Positions 1 to 10,813 are shown, counted from the first letter of the stretch. The stretch is 64,000 nt of DNA from Cladorrhinum sp. PSN259 (GCA_033725935.1 MU867079.1:226366-290365); one strand, 5' to 3'. Numbers and translations: made by a program. Notes: generated by a model not told the origin, from the letters alone.

Positions 1-5
1 CCGCG

Positions 6-45
<40 letters not shown>

Positions 46-88
46 ACCCCCCCCCCCACCCCCCCCGGGGGGGGGGGGGGGGGGGGGG
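1..88. repeat. Homopolymer C tract followed by homopolymer G tract
   Basis: Bases 6-66 are C except for single A residues at 46 and 58, and bases 67-88 are an uninterrupted run of 22 G. The C run abutting the G run is a large inverted repeat. It sits exactly at the window edge, so a contig-end or sequencing artefact is at least as likely as real sequence. Confidence 0.9.
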
Positions 89-277
89 AAACCTCTAATC
101 CTAATTACTAACACAAACACCTGGCCTCTACATAGCAGCTAACCCTACCCCTAACATCTACCCTAAGCCTTAGTCTAACACATATATTTAAGTGTATTTT
201 TTTGGGGGGTTTTTTTTAAAAGTTTCAGTTTCAAAAGCATATAATCTGCCAGTGGGTCTTCTCCTATGTATGATTTT
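89..277. other. Degenerate telomere-like tract and AT-rich sequence, no gene
   Basis: Bases 93-180 are rich in variants of the fungal telomere unit CCCTAA (CTAACCCTACCCCTAAC at 139-155, then CTACCCTAAG), but no two perfect units are adjacent. From 181 to 277 the sequence is AT-rich with T and G runs. Nothing coding is visible. It could be a degenerate interstitial or subtelomeric tract; the ordinary housekeeping genes further along argue against a true chromosome end. Confidence 0.4.
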
Positions 278-526
278 TCAAAATATTAATACAAGTAAAT
301 AAAATTCATCTTCAACAGCAGTCATCATCAAGTTGCAGTATCGGGTGCCTTCGTCAACTAACGTTGTAGCCTCACATCCGGAGCGGGTGTGGTGGTTCAA
401 CTTGGTCAAAGTGATTTCCACACGGCTTGGTTCGGTTGTCATCGCGAGGTGACATCGCCAAATGGCAGCGTCGACATCAACATCGGCATCACCAAGATCA
501 CAAACTACTTCACATGTCACAGTCAA
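278..526 (-). CDS. Possible small hypothetical ORF (82 aa)
   Basis: An open frame of 82 codons starts at an ATG at 526 and stops at 278. The middle has a mixed, protein-like composition (AAIWRCHLAM, RVEITLTKLNHH), unlike the surrounding AT-rich DNA, but I recognise no family and see no introns. The hydrophobic C-terminus is unremarkable. It could be a genuine small gene, the last exon of a decayed gene, or chance. From 527 to 1343 I see no gene on either strand apart from chance frames. Confidence 0.22.
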   Translation of the reverse strand: MTVTCEVVCDLGDADVDVDAAIWRCHLAMTTEPSRVEITLTKLNHHTRSGCEATTLVDEGTRYCNLMMTAVEDEFYLLVLIF

Positions 527-1343
527 TAGAATACCTAATTCAATATTAGCATCACCACCAAGTATCTCTCACACGACATATCAATCACATCACAATCACA
601 AGAACAAACAAAATTTGATGACGTCCCTTTGATGTCAAAAAGCCTGGCCTATATACTCCATCCCCATGAGTAACACATCGCCATGCAAATCCCAAAGTCA
701 TCCCGAGTCAAAAACTCCACACCATTGCCCAATTTCCTCCTCAACTCTTTCTCAACTCCTTTGCTCCTCAAATTCCCTTTCCCGTGTTCTCCAGATTCCC
801 AAACTTCTCTTCAGCAGAAAAACCAGATCCTCCCATATATACCGTCGAAACCAGATGTGAAAATGATCCCAGGGTATCTAAAACCAGAAACTCCATGATG
901 CAGTAAAAGAAAGCCTCTTGTCCCCATATAAAAAGAACGAAAGAAATTCCTCCACCATAGCAGATCCCGTTCGAGTATTGTCAAGAGAAAAAGACTAGGT
1001 CAAAGACCTCGAAGAAAAAGAGCCAGAAAGTCTAAAAAGAACGGGCAGTAGAACATGAAAAAGTAAAAGAGTGAAAAGTCGTCCCAGCATAAACCCAACG
1101 GCATTACTAAACTGGATGAGACAAGAGACTTATCTAGAAAGCAATTTGGAGAAGATGTCGAGATGAGGTTGGAAAAGGCGCAGGCGAGAGATGTTCGAGA
1201 CGAAGTTGAAATAGGAAAGCCGATGTGCTTTTCCACTCTGAATGCCAGAAGATGCAGGGCACGTCAAAACAGGATCGACTGTAGTCGAGGTCCTCAGCCA
1301 CTCCGAAAAGAATGCGAAAGGCGAGGTGACGTTGAAGAGCTAG

Positions 1344-1964
1344 CTAGGCGAAGCCAAAACCAGAAGAGCCAGCGTTCTCGTACTCGATGCTATTCACAGG
1401 GCAGCATGGTTAGTACAGCGTCATCCAGCCAGGTTAAGTAAAGAGGTAATACTTACTCGCCGCCATCCAGGTCCTCTTCCTTCTGTTCCTGCTTCACAGA
1501 TGTCTCCTTCTTGACCCGCTTCTTCACGGGAGTACCCTCCGAATCATCGTCGGCGGTCTTCCGCTTACCGGTGCTCTTGCCAGTCGTGCCGGCAGGCTTG
1601 CCGGGCTTTCGGCCGCGCGGGGTCTTGGGAGCAACAGCAGCGCCGTCATTGGCGTCGTTGGCATTGGCACCGGCATTCTCCTTGCGGCGGAGCTTCTGGA
1701 GATGCTGCCTAGATTGAGAGAAAGAGAAACTGTTAGCGGCGGTATTCACAAGTAATATGTAAGGGGTGATTGTGGTGGTGATCATGTTAGAAGGAAAATG
1801 TACGTGATGGCCTTGACGGTGCAAGTGTAGCCCAGAGTATGCATCTCTTCCATGACCGAGCGCAGGTTATCTTGAGTGGGATTGAGAACCTTGATCAGAC
1901 AAGAGAGCAGGTCATGGTCCGCGCTGTGGTCCCAAGTCATGCGGGCGATAGAGTTGTCGGCCAT
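1344..1964 (-). CDS. Myb/SANT-like protein: first-exon module 1 plus the only constant exons 2 and 3
   Basis: Three exons: 1804-1964, 1457-1708 and 1344-1389 (152 codons in all). Exon 1 encodes MADNSIARMTWDHSADHDLL and a helical domain ending GYTCTVKAI plus a split Thr codon. The donor is GTACAT, in phase 2. Exon 2 opens with the basic helix QHLQKLRRKE and continues with an AT-hook-like TPRGRKPGKPAG, a KKRVKK basic cluster and an acidic end. A strong GTAAGT donor overlaps an apparent TAA stop; a perfect TACTAAC branch and TAG acceptor lead to exon 3, which adds DIEYENAGSSGFGFA. The pattern of Trp, acidic residue, Leu-Leu, then Gly-Tyr resembles fungal Myb/SANT-like domains, so a nuclear DNA-binding role is inferred. 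Upstream modules at 2279, 2915, 3327, 3756 and 4247 end in the same phase and appear to share these constant exons. Confidence 0.75.
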
Positions 1965-2278
1965 CTTGACTTTGTGTTTATCTTTTTTAGGTAGGGCTTG
2001 GTTGAAGGAATAGGGGAGATATGGAAGAAGTCGCAAAAATGGCGAGATGGAATCAAAATGCAAGAGATGGTAAAATAGGGACTGCGACAACTGGCAGAAG
2101 GATAGGTTGTGGTTGGAGGAAAAGTAAAAAAGGAAAGAGCTCGCTATGAGTCGCGACTGCCTTGACGCGCTTGGGTCACAGCAAAAGTGAAGAGGAAAAG
2201 TGAACAGGAAACTGCATGAGGCAGGGAGGAGATGTGATTGGGGAAGCTGGGGGAACAGAATGTAAAAGAAGCTCTTAC

Positions 2279-2448
2279 ATGGCAGCACTTGCGGTGTACT
2301 GAAATCCCTTAGCTGAAACAGTCACCAGGATTTTCTCCCACTCTGCAGACGTCGGCGGTGCATGCTCAACGATAGCTTGTAACAGAGCTAAATGGGCCTC
2401 AGGGCTCCAATTTGTGGGTGCCTTGAAAGCGGACTTTCCAGAAGGCAT
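2279..2448 (-). CDS. First-exon module 2 of the Myb-like array
   Basis: This single exon of 170 nt (3n+2) begins MPSGKSAFKAPTNWSPEAHL, has a helical middle and ends GFQYTASAA with a split codon AT|, before donor GTAAGA. No second exon resembling QHLQKLRR lies in the 314 bases before module 1, and a TAA stop lies in frame just past the donor. Splicing to the constant exon at 1708 would restore ATG (Met) and read straight into QHLQKLRR; that intron would be 570 nt. The spacer 1965-2278 is pyrimidine-rich on this strand and looks like promoter plus 5' UTR of module 1. The alternative is a decayed tandem gene copy lacking its 3' part. Confidence 0.65.
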
Positions 2449-2914
2449 CCTGATGATAACGCCCTGTTGAAGAGCGGCAGTGGAGTAGAATGTGTTTAAG
2501 GTATAGTGAAAAGTGAGAGGGAATCTTGTGAGAAAAAAAAGAAAGCAAAAAGTGATAAAAAGTTGAAGTTCTGGGAAGACGCTGGGAACTGCCCTGGGGG
2601 GTTTGGGGGATTTTATAGATGGCCAAAAGAGGGCACGAAAAACTGCAAATTCGTAACCCGCTTCTCGGAGTTGGCTCTCACTAGGGCACACTGGCCTCAA
2701 AATATGAATACGAGACGGTTTTTATATGGGACGATCAGAATTCCGCAGGAAAGTGGGCAGACTTCTGACCAGGGAGGGCGAGGCACTTGCCAACTTTGAA
2801 TCTTCAGACGACATTTGCGATGAGGCCGTTTGACCTATCTCGTCTGAGCCCGGCAAAAGAAAACAAGAGAACCAAGCAGATAAGGACTATAAAGCAGGTG
2901 AGGAAGGCACATAC

Positions 2915-3075
2915 GTAAGAGCTCCCTCAGAGAAGGTGTAGCCTTTGGCGTGCATCATCTCTGTAACCGCGACGTAGTCCTTGCCCTCTGGCTTCAGGTG
3001 AGTGACGAGGCAAACCAAAAGGTCCTCGTGGACCGTCTGATCCCAAGTCATCAGAACGCGGCCGGGCTTAGACAT
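2915..3075 (-). CDS. First-exon module 3 of the Myb-like array
   Basis: An exon of 161 nt, the same length as module 1 and the most similar to it: it shares LMTWDQ..HEDLL against MTWDHS.DHDLL, and KGYTF against LGYTC. It starts MSKPGRVLMTWDQ and ends FSEGAL with split codon AC|, before donor GTATGT in phase 2. Joining to the constant exon gives Thr then QHLQKLRR, exactly as in module 1. The spacer to module 2 (2449-2914) has no recognisable second exon. Modules 1 and 3 look like the most recent duplication within the array. Confidence 0.7.
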
Positions 3076-3326
3076 TTCTGTGGTGGATTGGTTGGGGTCG
3101 CTTTGGGGTGTTGGAGTAGTCGTGATGGTGTTGGTTTGAGAAAAGTCGCAAAACTTGCTTGCAAGGTGAAGTTGAAAAGGGAAGAGAGGGTCAGGAAGGA
3201 AAATCGCAAAATCTCGAATCACTTGACCCAAGAGATAGCTGAGCTAGGCCCGTGTTCGCGTTGACCTGACAATTGGGGGCAGACATCACTAAATGTGACT
3301 CGGAGATAAATAGCAAGCACACATAC

Positions 3327-3475
3327 CGAATGGCGTTCCACTTGATGTCAAATCCTCGGGCCTGCATCTCCCTCTCTACAACTTCCTGATCCTCCTTGGC
3401 AAGTGGTCCAGTAAGCTTGTAGACAATCTCGAACAGGTCGTCGCGAATGTCCTCCCAACGATGGGTAAGTGGCAT
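3327..3475 (-). CDS. First-exon module 4 of the Myb-like array
   Basis: An exon of 149 nt starting MPLTHRWEDIRDDLFEIVYK and ending RGFDIKWNAI with split codon CG|, before donor GTATGT in phase 2. Splicing to the constant exon completes CGG (Arg) followed by QHLQKLRR. The conserved positions are the early Trp, the acidic residue before the Leu-Phe pair, and the Gly-aromatic followed by Trp near the junction. The spacer to module 3 is 251 nt (3076-3326), enough for a compact promoter and 5' UTR only. Confidence 0.7.
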
Positions 3476-3755
3476 TTTGGGGACTCAGTTGGTTTCTTAG
3501 AAAGTGATTTCGTTATGCTGATTGTTTGTGGATGAAGTTGTTTGGGGAAGAAAACTGGAAACGAAAAGCGATTGGTCGCTGAATTTGAAGGAAACCGTTC
3601 TGACGCTGCTAGCTACTCGCTGCTGCTGGAGCAAAACGCACTTGACGGCCCATCTGAAAGTGTGAAAACCCGCTGGGGCACTAGGAAGAGGTGTAGAACG
3701 ACCGGGAAAAAAAGAAGAAGAAAAGAAAAGAAAAAGAATATTGAGAACAACATAC

Positions 3756-3904
3756 CTGACCATGTCCCAGGTCGTGCCAGCATGCCCTCGAGCAATAATG
3801 CTATCGACAATCTTGTCCTGAATCTCCTTGGTGATGGAGCCCATTGTGGCGTCATAAAGGACTGCCAACATCGTCTCGTTCAGCTCTGGAGTCCAGCGAG
3901 GCAT
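3756..3904 (-). CDS. First-exon module 5 of the Myb-like array
   Basis: An exon of 149 nt, the same length as module 4, starting MPRWTPELNETMLAVLYDAT and ending ARGHAGTTWDMV with split codon AG|, before donor GTATGT in phase 2. Joined to the constant exon it gives AGG (Arg) then QHLQKLRR. The Gly-His in place of Gly-Tyr or Gly-Phe is the main deviation from its siblings. The spacer to module 4 (3476-3755) contains no basic second exon. Confidence 0.7.
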
Positions 3905-4246
3905 TGTGCTGTCTTGACGAGGTCGAAATGTGATGTGTGTGGTGGATTGTCCTTTCGGATGGGTTTGGTGATGATGATCGAAAACCTCGTTGATGAAGTT
4001 GGGGTTGTGATAAAAAGAAAAAGAATAGGAAAGAGAAAAGGGAGATCCGCAACCTCATGCTAATCACAGATTCATCGCAGCTCGGCGGCGGCAAAAACCA
4101 CTGGGTTCCGCTCAGGTAAATAGAACCCCCCTTAGGTGAATATGCGCACTTGCGAGATCAGGGAAAATGAATACCAAAAGTGAAATATGTGATATCATCC
4201 TGATGGCAAAAAATATCAATGATAACAAGAAAAGAAATTAACTCAC

Positions 4247-4434
4247 CGAAACGCTTCCCAAGTGAAGGAGAACCCGAACTTCTCCATGGTGGCCAGGATC
4301 TCATCCTTGTTCTTCGCGACTGAAGTATCAGTCTTGTCCAGGACCTTTGCGATGGCAACAACCATGGCCTGGTGAGCCTCGTCACCCCAGCGGGTGCTGG
4401 CGCCGACGTCCTCCGCAGTGTTGATATCAGACAT
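4247..4434 (-). CDS. First-exon module 6 (most upstream) of the Myb-like array
   Basis: An exon of 188 nt, the longest module, starting MSDINTAEDVGASTRWGDEA and ending FGFSFTWEAF with split codon CG|, before the best donor in the array, GTGAGT, in phase 2. Joined to the constant exon it gives Arg then QHLQKLRR; that intron would be about 2.5 kb, far longer than is usual in this group of fungi. The 342-nt spacer down to module 5 was read through and contains no basic helix exon. Confidence 0.7.
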
Positions 4435-5545
4435 TGCGAAGTTTCTGTGAATGTCGATCGGGTTGTGAAGTGATTTTGCGGACAATAACTGAAAGACTGC
4501 GTGGTATGGAGTTGTCCGTGGAAGTAGAAAGCGTGCGGGAAGAGATAATTTAGGACTCGGAAGATCTGTGGAAATGATCGCGATCGCGACCACAAAGACC
4601 GGCATACTGATTTGGGCGTCAAATTTTAATCACCGCGCTCAAACGGATCAAATTCACTTCTGCGGATCCGCCAGTACCAGGTTTCCGGGATCGCGATCTA
4701 TATTTATGGCAGAGTCTCAGATCGGGAAGGAGGCGGGGACCGGTGTGGTAGTCCTGCGATCTGATGGCCGGCAGGGCCCTTGATGTAAACAATCAGACAC
4801 CACGCAGGTGTGTTCAAGCAATGCTGAATATCTATATTGAGAAACTCAGAGAGCTTTCTGTTTGACAGAGGATCATATTTGCTTCGTCATCATAGAGATT
4901 TATACTTATTGTGGTTGGTAACAAAACCGATCATGCAAACTGGTCGATGGAAATCCACCAAATTATCCGGCGGGAAGCATTCAGAAAGTCTGTAAAACAT
5001 TCCTCAAAGAGAGGAAGAGCTAGGAATAGCCTCAAGGATGACGCATATACCTAGTTAGCGCGAATAACTAGACCATTGCACGAAGGCGGTATCTCGAGGA
5101 GCGCTGGTTTGAAGAACATGTCGAATCATCAAGAACAGTATCGAGGCAGGCGGAGATCTACAACATCAGAATTATACGGGTGCAACAACAGCATATAGAT
5201 CTGGTAAACAATACGAAACTGCCCAAAGTTTACTTCTTAATTCACTTCAAAACATTGCTAGATAAACATCGCTTGTACGACTTCCATGAAGCAGTACTCC
5301 AAAAACCCAATTACTCCCGCTTGACAGTACCGCATAAGCACCCTCCTATCTTTACACTCAACGTCATGAACGACGCCACAAGCAGATACCGCACGAGAGC
5401 AAAGTGTAATAAAACTTAGCAGGCAAAATAAGCCAACCCCGTAATGAGTCAGACCAGACTTCAACAACCAAGCATAACACCAAGACTCCTTGAAATCATG
5501 TCAACCTGTGTACCGTGTGCTGTGGTACCATCTCCACGGCGCATC
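4435..5545. other. Intergenic, no gene recognised
   Basis: The 1.1 kb between module 6 and the end of the next Myb-like gene was examined on the minus strand for further modules with the Trp/Leu-Leu/Gly-aromatic pattern and none was found. Short open frames at 5180-5467 have no protein-like character. It probably contains the promoter of module 6 and the 3' UTR of the 5546-7018 gene. Confidence 0.5.
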
Positions 5546-7018
5546 CTAAACGTCGTACTGGCGGTAGCTTGGAGGGAGACAGTTAGTATGACTTGACGGA
5601 ACGGGGCTTACAAATACACCCGAACCACGGAGAACAGACCGACCATTAACGCTGAGAATACAGCATCTAGAAAAAACGGAAGTCACTCACTCCTGTCCGT
5701 ACTCCTCACCAGCACCATTATGGCCGGCAAGGGAAGATATCAGAGCCTGTTCCTCGTCACCCAACTGGTTGCTAGGATCATCTTGTCCATGGTTGCCCAC
5801 ACCAACACCACCATCACCCAATCTCGGTCTCTTGGCAACCTGTCCGTTCATGTCGTCATCGTCGTCATCTTCCTCACCATCGTTGTCATCGTCAACTACC
5901 CCTCCTTGCCCTGCCTCAAGACTAGGGTCAACAGCAAGTGCCGACATATCATTAGGACCGTCCATCTGTGCCTGAGGGACCATGCCAACAGGACGCGGTG
6001 GCCCCGGATGGGGTTGTTGCCCACCTTGGCCTTGTTGCATTTGAGCGACAGCCATGGGGCGGGGCTGGCCTTGTTGATTGACGTGATACGTTTGCTGGCC
6101 TTGCGGGACTGGGATTGCTTGAGGGCGCATTTGTCCTTGACCTTGGGACATCATCTGGGGTTGCGGAACGCCGCCTTGTCCGATAGAAACACCCTGCCCG
6201 TGGATCATCTGAGGCGCAACGGGCGGCGCACCGGGAATGACAGGAACAGGGACAGGGGAGACAGCAACACCAGGAGGCGGAGGACCAGTCATGCCCGGAG
6301 CGCCTGGGACACTAGGGATGTTTGGTCCGGGGCCGGGTTGACTTGAGACTGCTCCGGGTGGCACTCCCGGGCCACCAGCGGCGGCTCCATCAGAAGGAGC
6401 TCCGGCTACGGGGTTCTTCCGAGGCCTTCCGCGGCCGGGGCCGGGCCTCCGGGTAATTGGGTTCAAGGTTGGATCGGCCTTTTTCTGACTATTATCGGCA
6501 GTAGCAGGTTGGTGTGCATCTGCCTTATTCTGGGCTCGGCGAAGACCTTGGAAGTGTTGGCTGTAATATACGGTCAGCATCAGTGTCCCTGGGATGGAAC
6601 TGACGAAAAGAGACAAACAGGACGGAAGAGACATTGGGAACTTTGGTGCCATTTCATCCCAATATCATGTGCAACCAAGGGCGAATGCGATCTTGCACAA
6701 GCATTGCGGCTCTAAAAACATTGATGACATGACGTTGGGATGGAGACGGGAATGGGACAGGATGACGGATGGCAATTGGCTCGTTGAACGTGTTTGTCGC
6801 ATACAGCAGAATGAGCCACATCAATTAACACATACAGTAACAGAGTCAGTTACTCACCGGCATCCTTCATTGGTGAAGCCATAACCTATGGAGCGCATGT
6901 GGTTTCCAATGGTGGTCCATTCTTGCCCGCTGATGACGCCGATGTTCTTGACCGACAAGATGGTGAAGAACAAGTCCTTATCAGCGCGATCATTCCAGTT
7001 CTTGTTCATATTAGACAT
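5546..7018 (-). CDS. Myb/SANT-like protein with AT-hook and Pro/Gln/Gly-rich tail
   Basis: Exons 6858-7018, 5691-6560 and 5546-5567 (351 codons). Exon 1 (161 nt, phase 2) encodes MSNMNKNWNDRADKDLF and ends RSIGYGFTNEGC with split Arg. Exon 2 opens QHFQGLRRAQNK, the counterpart of the constant exon of the neighbouring array, and holds a canonical AT-hook (PGRGRPRKNP, about residues 86-95). A long disordered Pro/Gln/Gly-rich stretch and an acidic run follow. A GTGAGT donor overlaps the apparent TGA at 5687; an ACTAAC branch and CAAG acceptor lead to a short exon 3 ending YRQYDV. If exon 3 is not used, the protein ends GEEYGQE. A nuclear, chromatin-associated role is inferred. The exon structure is the same as in the array, so the two loci are paralogues. 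Confidence 0.75.
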
Positions 7019-9394
7019 GATGGCCAACCCTCGGGGTAATTGTTAGCTGATCGCCCGTAGCTGCTGTCAGAGTGGATAAGATTCGAGCTTGAAGAAGAGC
7101 ACTGGTTCGAAAAATTGCTAAGGACTGCTAAGCAGAGATGGATCTAGATGGAAATGTGGTGCAAAGATGCTGGGACAGATGACCTACTCCAAACAACGCT
7201 ACCGCGGCCTGATCATTCAACCGATGCCGAAAACCTGCGCAACTGCTCGGAAAGCTCAGACCAGCTGGTTATTTTGGTCCAATCAGATACAGGAACAAGA
7301 GCAAGCTAATGGAGAAATACGGAAAACTTGATGGCTGGGCATTAGGCAAATGCGAAACCGCCAAGGACCTCCCGGGGATCCTCATCTTCAGATCCGGGCC
7401 ACGCTATCGGCACACCCTCTCTGCTCCTCAAGTGTGGATCCCTTTTTTGATGAGAACTGAAAAGTCAGATGATCTGGCGACAATATCGCGCGGGCGGCAG
7501 GGGCGACGCAGTGCCACCTTTCGTTCCTGGACGCGCCAGCCCGCCCCAAATGTCCAACCCAACGTCCTCAATTGTGTCTATCTCGCTGAAAACTTTGGGA
7601 TTGGTAATTTCTGGTCAGTCAATTGCTACAAATGATTATTATCGAGCTGAAGGACTTGTCGTCTTATTTTTCCGCTTGTTTTTTGAGGTTCCTTTGCATT
7701 GCTGGACATAGTGCCTCGGTCGCCTCTTTTGCGCGACGACGTTGTCCAAATTTTTTTTCTTCTCAACAGCCCTGCTCCAGTCTTCATGCAGCCCAATGTC
7801 AATGCGGGGACTCGGTGGTACTTTATCGCTACATTCACAGCAAGCTCAGGCAAAATGGCAGCCACAAAAGGCAATGCAAGGCAACCAGATGGAACAAAGT
7901 TCCTTTTCCCCGTTGCTTCAGGTGAGGTGTCAATTCAGTTGGCTGGAAAAAGTATCGAATCTCATCACCAACTCATCCAACGATACACGTTCTTTTTGCT
8001 CAAGTCAAATGCTTCCCGTTTGTGCAACCAGCTGCAAGATGCTGCTTTTCCCGCCTTTGCCAAACGGCACCTACAGCTGGATGGCATTGCCTTGCTTCTT
8101 ATTAACCCGCACCCACATTCAATGATCCCCTACCAATTCGAGTCCCAGTGACTCATAGATACTGTCAGCTTGGTCCACTGGTTCTTGAGATTATAACAAC
8201 TGTGCCTCGGACTGAAGTTACGATCTCGGGTATATCACGACCTTTTAATTGAACAGAGAACTTCCCGATATGGCGCGATAAACAGTGGAGCTGCCCTGTT
8301 AAGTGTGTCAAGTCAATTAATCAGGCAGGAAAAATGACGAATGCAATTGCATTTGCATGTGGATAGTGACTCGGGAAAGAGAGGCAAAAAATGCCACACA
8401 CACCGGGCAAAGCAGGGGATGGTGGTGGGATGGTGTGAAAGGAACAGGGGGGCAGGGATCTGCATGTCTTAAGAAAAAACCACTTTACGCGTTAGCGCGG
8501 CGGCGCCGCGTCGCCTAGGTGTCCTCCATCACCGACATCTCCATCCGTGCCACCCTTCCCCTCACAGCCCTCCCTGTTCGCCGTCTCTCATTTGCGGGTC
8601 ATCGACTCCTTTTGTTGAGGTTACCCCCCAAATGCAGTCGTGGACCAGGCAACCATGGGGGTTTCATGGATCCCTTGGGAGCACCATTGCTGTAGCAGCA
8701 CCTTAATCGGGCAGCAAATAAAACAAAAAAATTGAAAAAATGCTTCTGAAGCACCTGCCTTGTTTCCTTGCTGTCTTGGTTTTTTATCTCCCTGATGTAA
8801 AGCAGCAGGAGCAGTCGGCAAACAAAAGGATATGCCCATGCACCTCTCCTGTTTCGGCAAAGGTCCTGCTGTCTTTGGACTCTCAATTGAACAAGCCAAT
8901 CGTTTCGCCTCCTTGCCCATGACCAAGGAGAGGCGCTCAAATAATGCGGGATAAGGACCTACCTACCTCCATTATCTTGCCAGAGTTTTCTCTCCCCCTC
9001 TTTGGCTTCTCTCATTCAAAGCAAAGGACCAAAAACCCCACGGAGACCCATCCCGATCCCACGCGCGGCCCTTCCATCATCGTAGCACTCTCTTTTTGAT
9101 GGTGAAACAGGCATATAATTCAAGCAGCCTCACCATCACCACACAGTGACTCAATTCCCCACAATTGATCAGTGGCATCCGGCCTGTGTGATCCTGGGTC
9201 AGGCTTGATATTGAGCTGTGGTCTCCCCCTCACGTCTTTCGCTCCCGACTTTTCGTCAACCAGCTAGCTTGGCTGGCTGGATTCAGCTCCTTCCTTCTCC
9301 TTCTCCTCCTCCTCCTCCTCCTTCCATCCTCTTCGATCAATCCATCCTCGAGCAGCTCTATCGTCAGGTCAATCATCACACATCTTCCATCATC
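7019..9394. other. Intergenic between divergent Myb-like genes
   Basis: 2.4 kb separates two divergently transcribed Myb-like genes. I see no gene; the open frames at 7300-8150 and 8599-8940 lack protein-like character. A GC-rich palindromic stretch (GCGGCGCCGC) lies near 8500, and a CTCCTC pyrimidine tract near 9295-9325 precedes the ATG at 9395, which fits the 5' UTR of the plus-strand gene. No extra first-exon modules were found on the minus strand here. Confidence 0.5.
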
Positions 9395-10333
9395 ATGGCC
9401 GCCAATGACAATGCCATGACCCGATTCCTGTTCGCTATCCTACAACAGAAATGCCTCAAGGATGTAAGTTGTGTGGAGTTTCTTTTCCTTCGCTCCGCCC
9501 TTAGCTCGTGGCAGTCTACATGAACACCTACTAATCATCAGGGGGCTACCTGCCCATATCGTCATCGTTAGGTCGATTGGAATAAGGTAGCTCGAGATCC
9601 ATGTCTCGCCCAGCCCATCACCAACGGCCATGCCGCTCGCATGCGATACTCGAGATTCCGACAGGCCATGCTGGGTCATGAGCCCCAGAAGCGGAACCGC
9701 ATCGCCAAGGGTACTGGCACCAGCACCAAGAAGAAGAATAAGAAGGAAGAGGCAGCATTAGCCGCTGCTGCCGCCGCTGCAATTGAGTCAAAGGATGCCG
9801 AGGATGAAGCGAAGAAGCGAGGCGGCGACATCAAGATGGAGGATGTCGCTTCTACTTCTGCCGTTGTCGCAACACCTCCAACTGCGACAACACCCACAGC
9901 AACACCAACAATCATCAAAACCGAACGTAGAAGTATCTCCAACCCACCCCCTGCTATCATTACAATCAATCAACAGGAACATCAACAACCTCAACCAACC
10001 GCGTCAATGACACTGAACAATCATCAGCAACAACAAAAACAACAGCAGCAGCAGCAGCAGATCTCGCTGCTTACTCCTCCCCCGACAGCAATCAAGCAAG
10101 AAAGAAATAGCATGATCACTACCACCGCCGCCCTGCCTACTAGCCTGCCATTGGCCGCGACCGCGAACGCGACCGAGCAATTCAGCCCCACGAACTCGAC
10201 ATACACTACCGCTTCGGTTGTAAACACGAACAATCATAATCACAATCATGCCCATAGCCACGAAGTGATTCGTCTCCTCACTCCATGCAGCGACTCTGAC
10301 ATTCAACAATACATAGGCGCGTCCACTGTCACC

Positions 10334-10364
<31 letters not shown>

Positions 10365-10813
10365 CCCCGACTGATTACCACCATCACCATCATCATCACA
10401 GCCATACTACACCGTCGCCGTTTGATCATCAACACCAACCCCAACACCACTTCGATGCTGCTAGTTGGGGCCATCATACTCACACGCATCATCAGCAGCA
10501 ACATTCCGTCGCCAGCCCAGCGAACAGTGTTTACTCTGCTGGTTTTGGCTATGGTTTGGATGCATACTCACCTAGTCCGGCTACCGGGTTCTGCGATACA
10601 CACAATGCAAATCAAACATTGTTTGAGCATCAACAGCGACAGCAAGGGATGGAGATGATGGGGATGGGTGGCGTCGGCATGACTGTCGGAATCCCGGCAA
10701 TGGGAGTGGGCATTCCGGTTGCAGCAGCAAGAATGTCGGCTTCGCCGAGGGTGAAGGGAGAGGATGTCGTCAGTAGTGATGGGCATTGGGGTGCCGGGGA
10801 TTTTACTTGTTAG
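9395..10813 (+). CDS. Myb-like protein with poly-Gln and poly-His tracts
   Basis: Exons 9395-9463 and 9572-10813 (436 aa). The N-terminus reads AMTRFLFAILQQKCLKD, then after a phase-0 intron VDWNKVARD and a basic helix RMRYSRFRQAM, the same order as in the Myb-like genes to the left. The rest is disordered: an Ala-rich run, CAG-encoded poly-Gln near residues 140 and 250, a poly-His run and Met/Gly-rich segments. A DNA-binding or transcription-related role is inferred from the N-terminus only. The frame stays open for 140 codons after the TAG at 10811-10813, through a tandem repeat that keeps the frame, so a longer isoform is possible. Confidence 0.8.

Noticed and set aside
1000..1236. Further first-exon module downstream of the constant exons
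   Set aside because: The frame is Phe/Leu-rich without the Trp/Leu-Leu/Gly-aromatic pattern and has no phase-2 donor in the right place.
5720..6346. 208-codon plus-strand frame
   Set aside because: It is the antisense shadow of the Pro/Gln-rich exon of the 5546-7018 gene.
9801..10500. Dinucleotide and CAG runs as a mobile element signature
   Set aside because: They are in-frame poly-Gln and poly-His codons of the 9395 gene; no terminal repeats or transposase are present.
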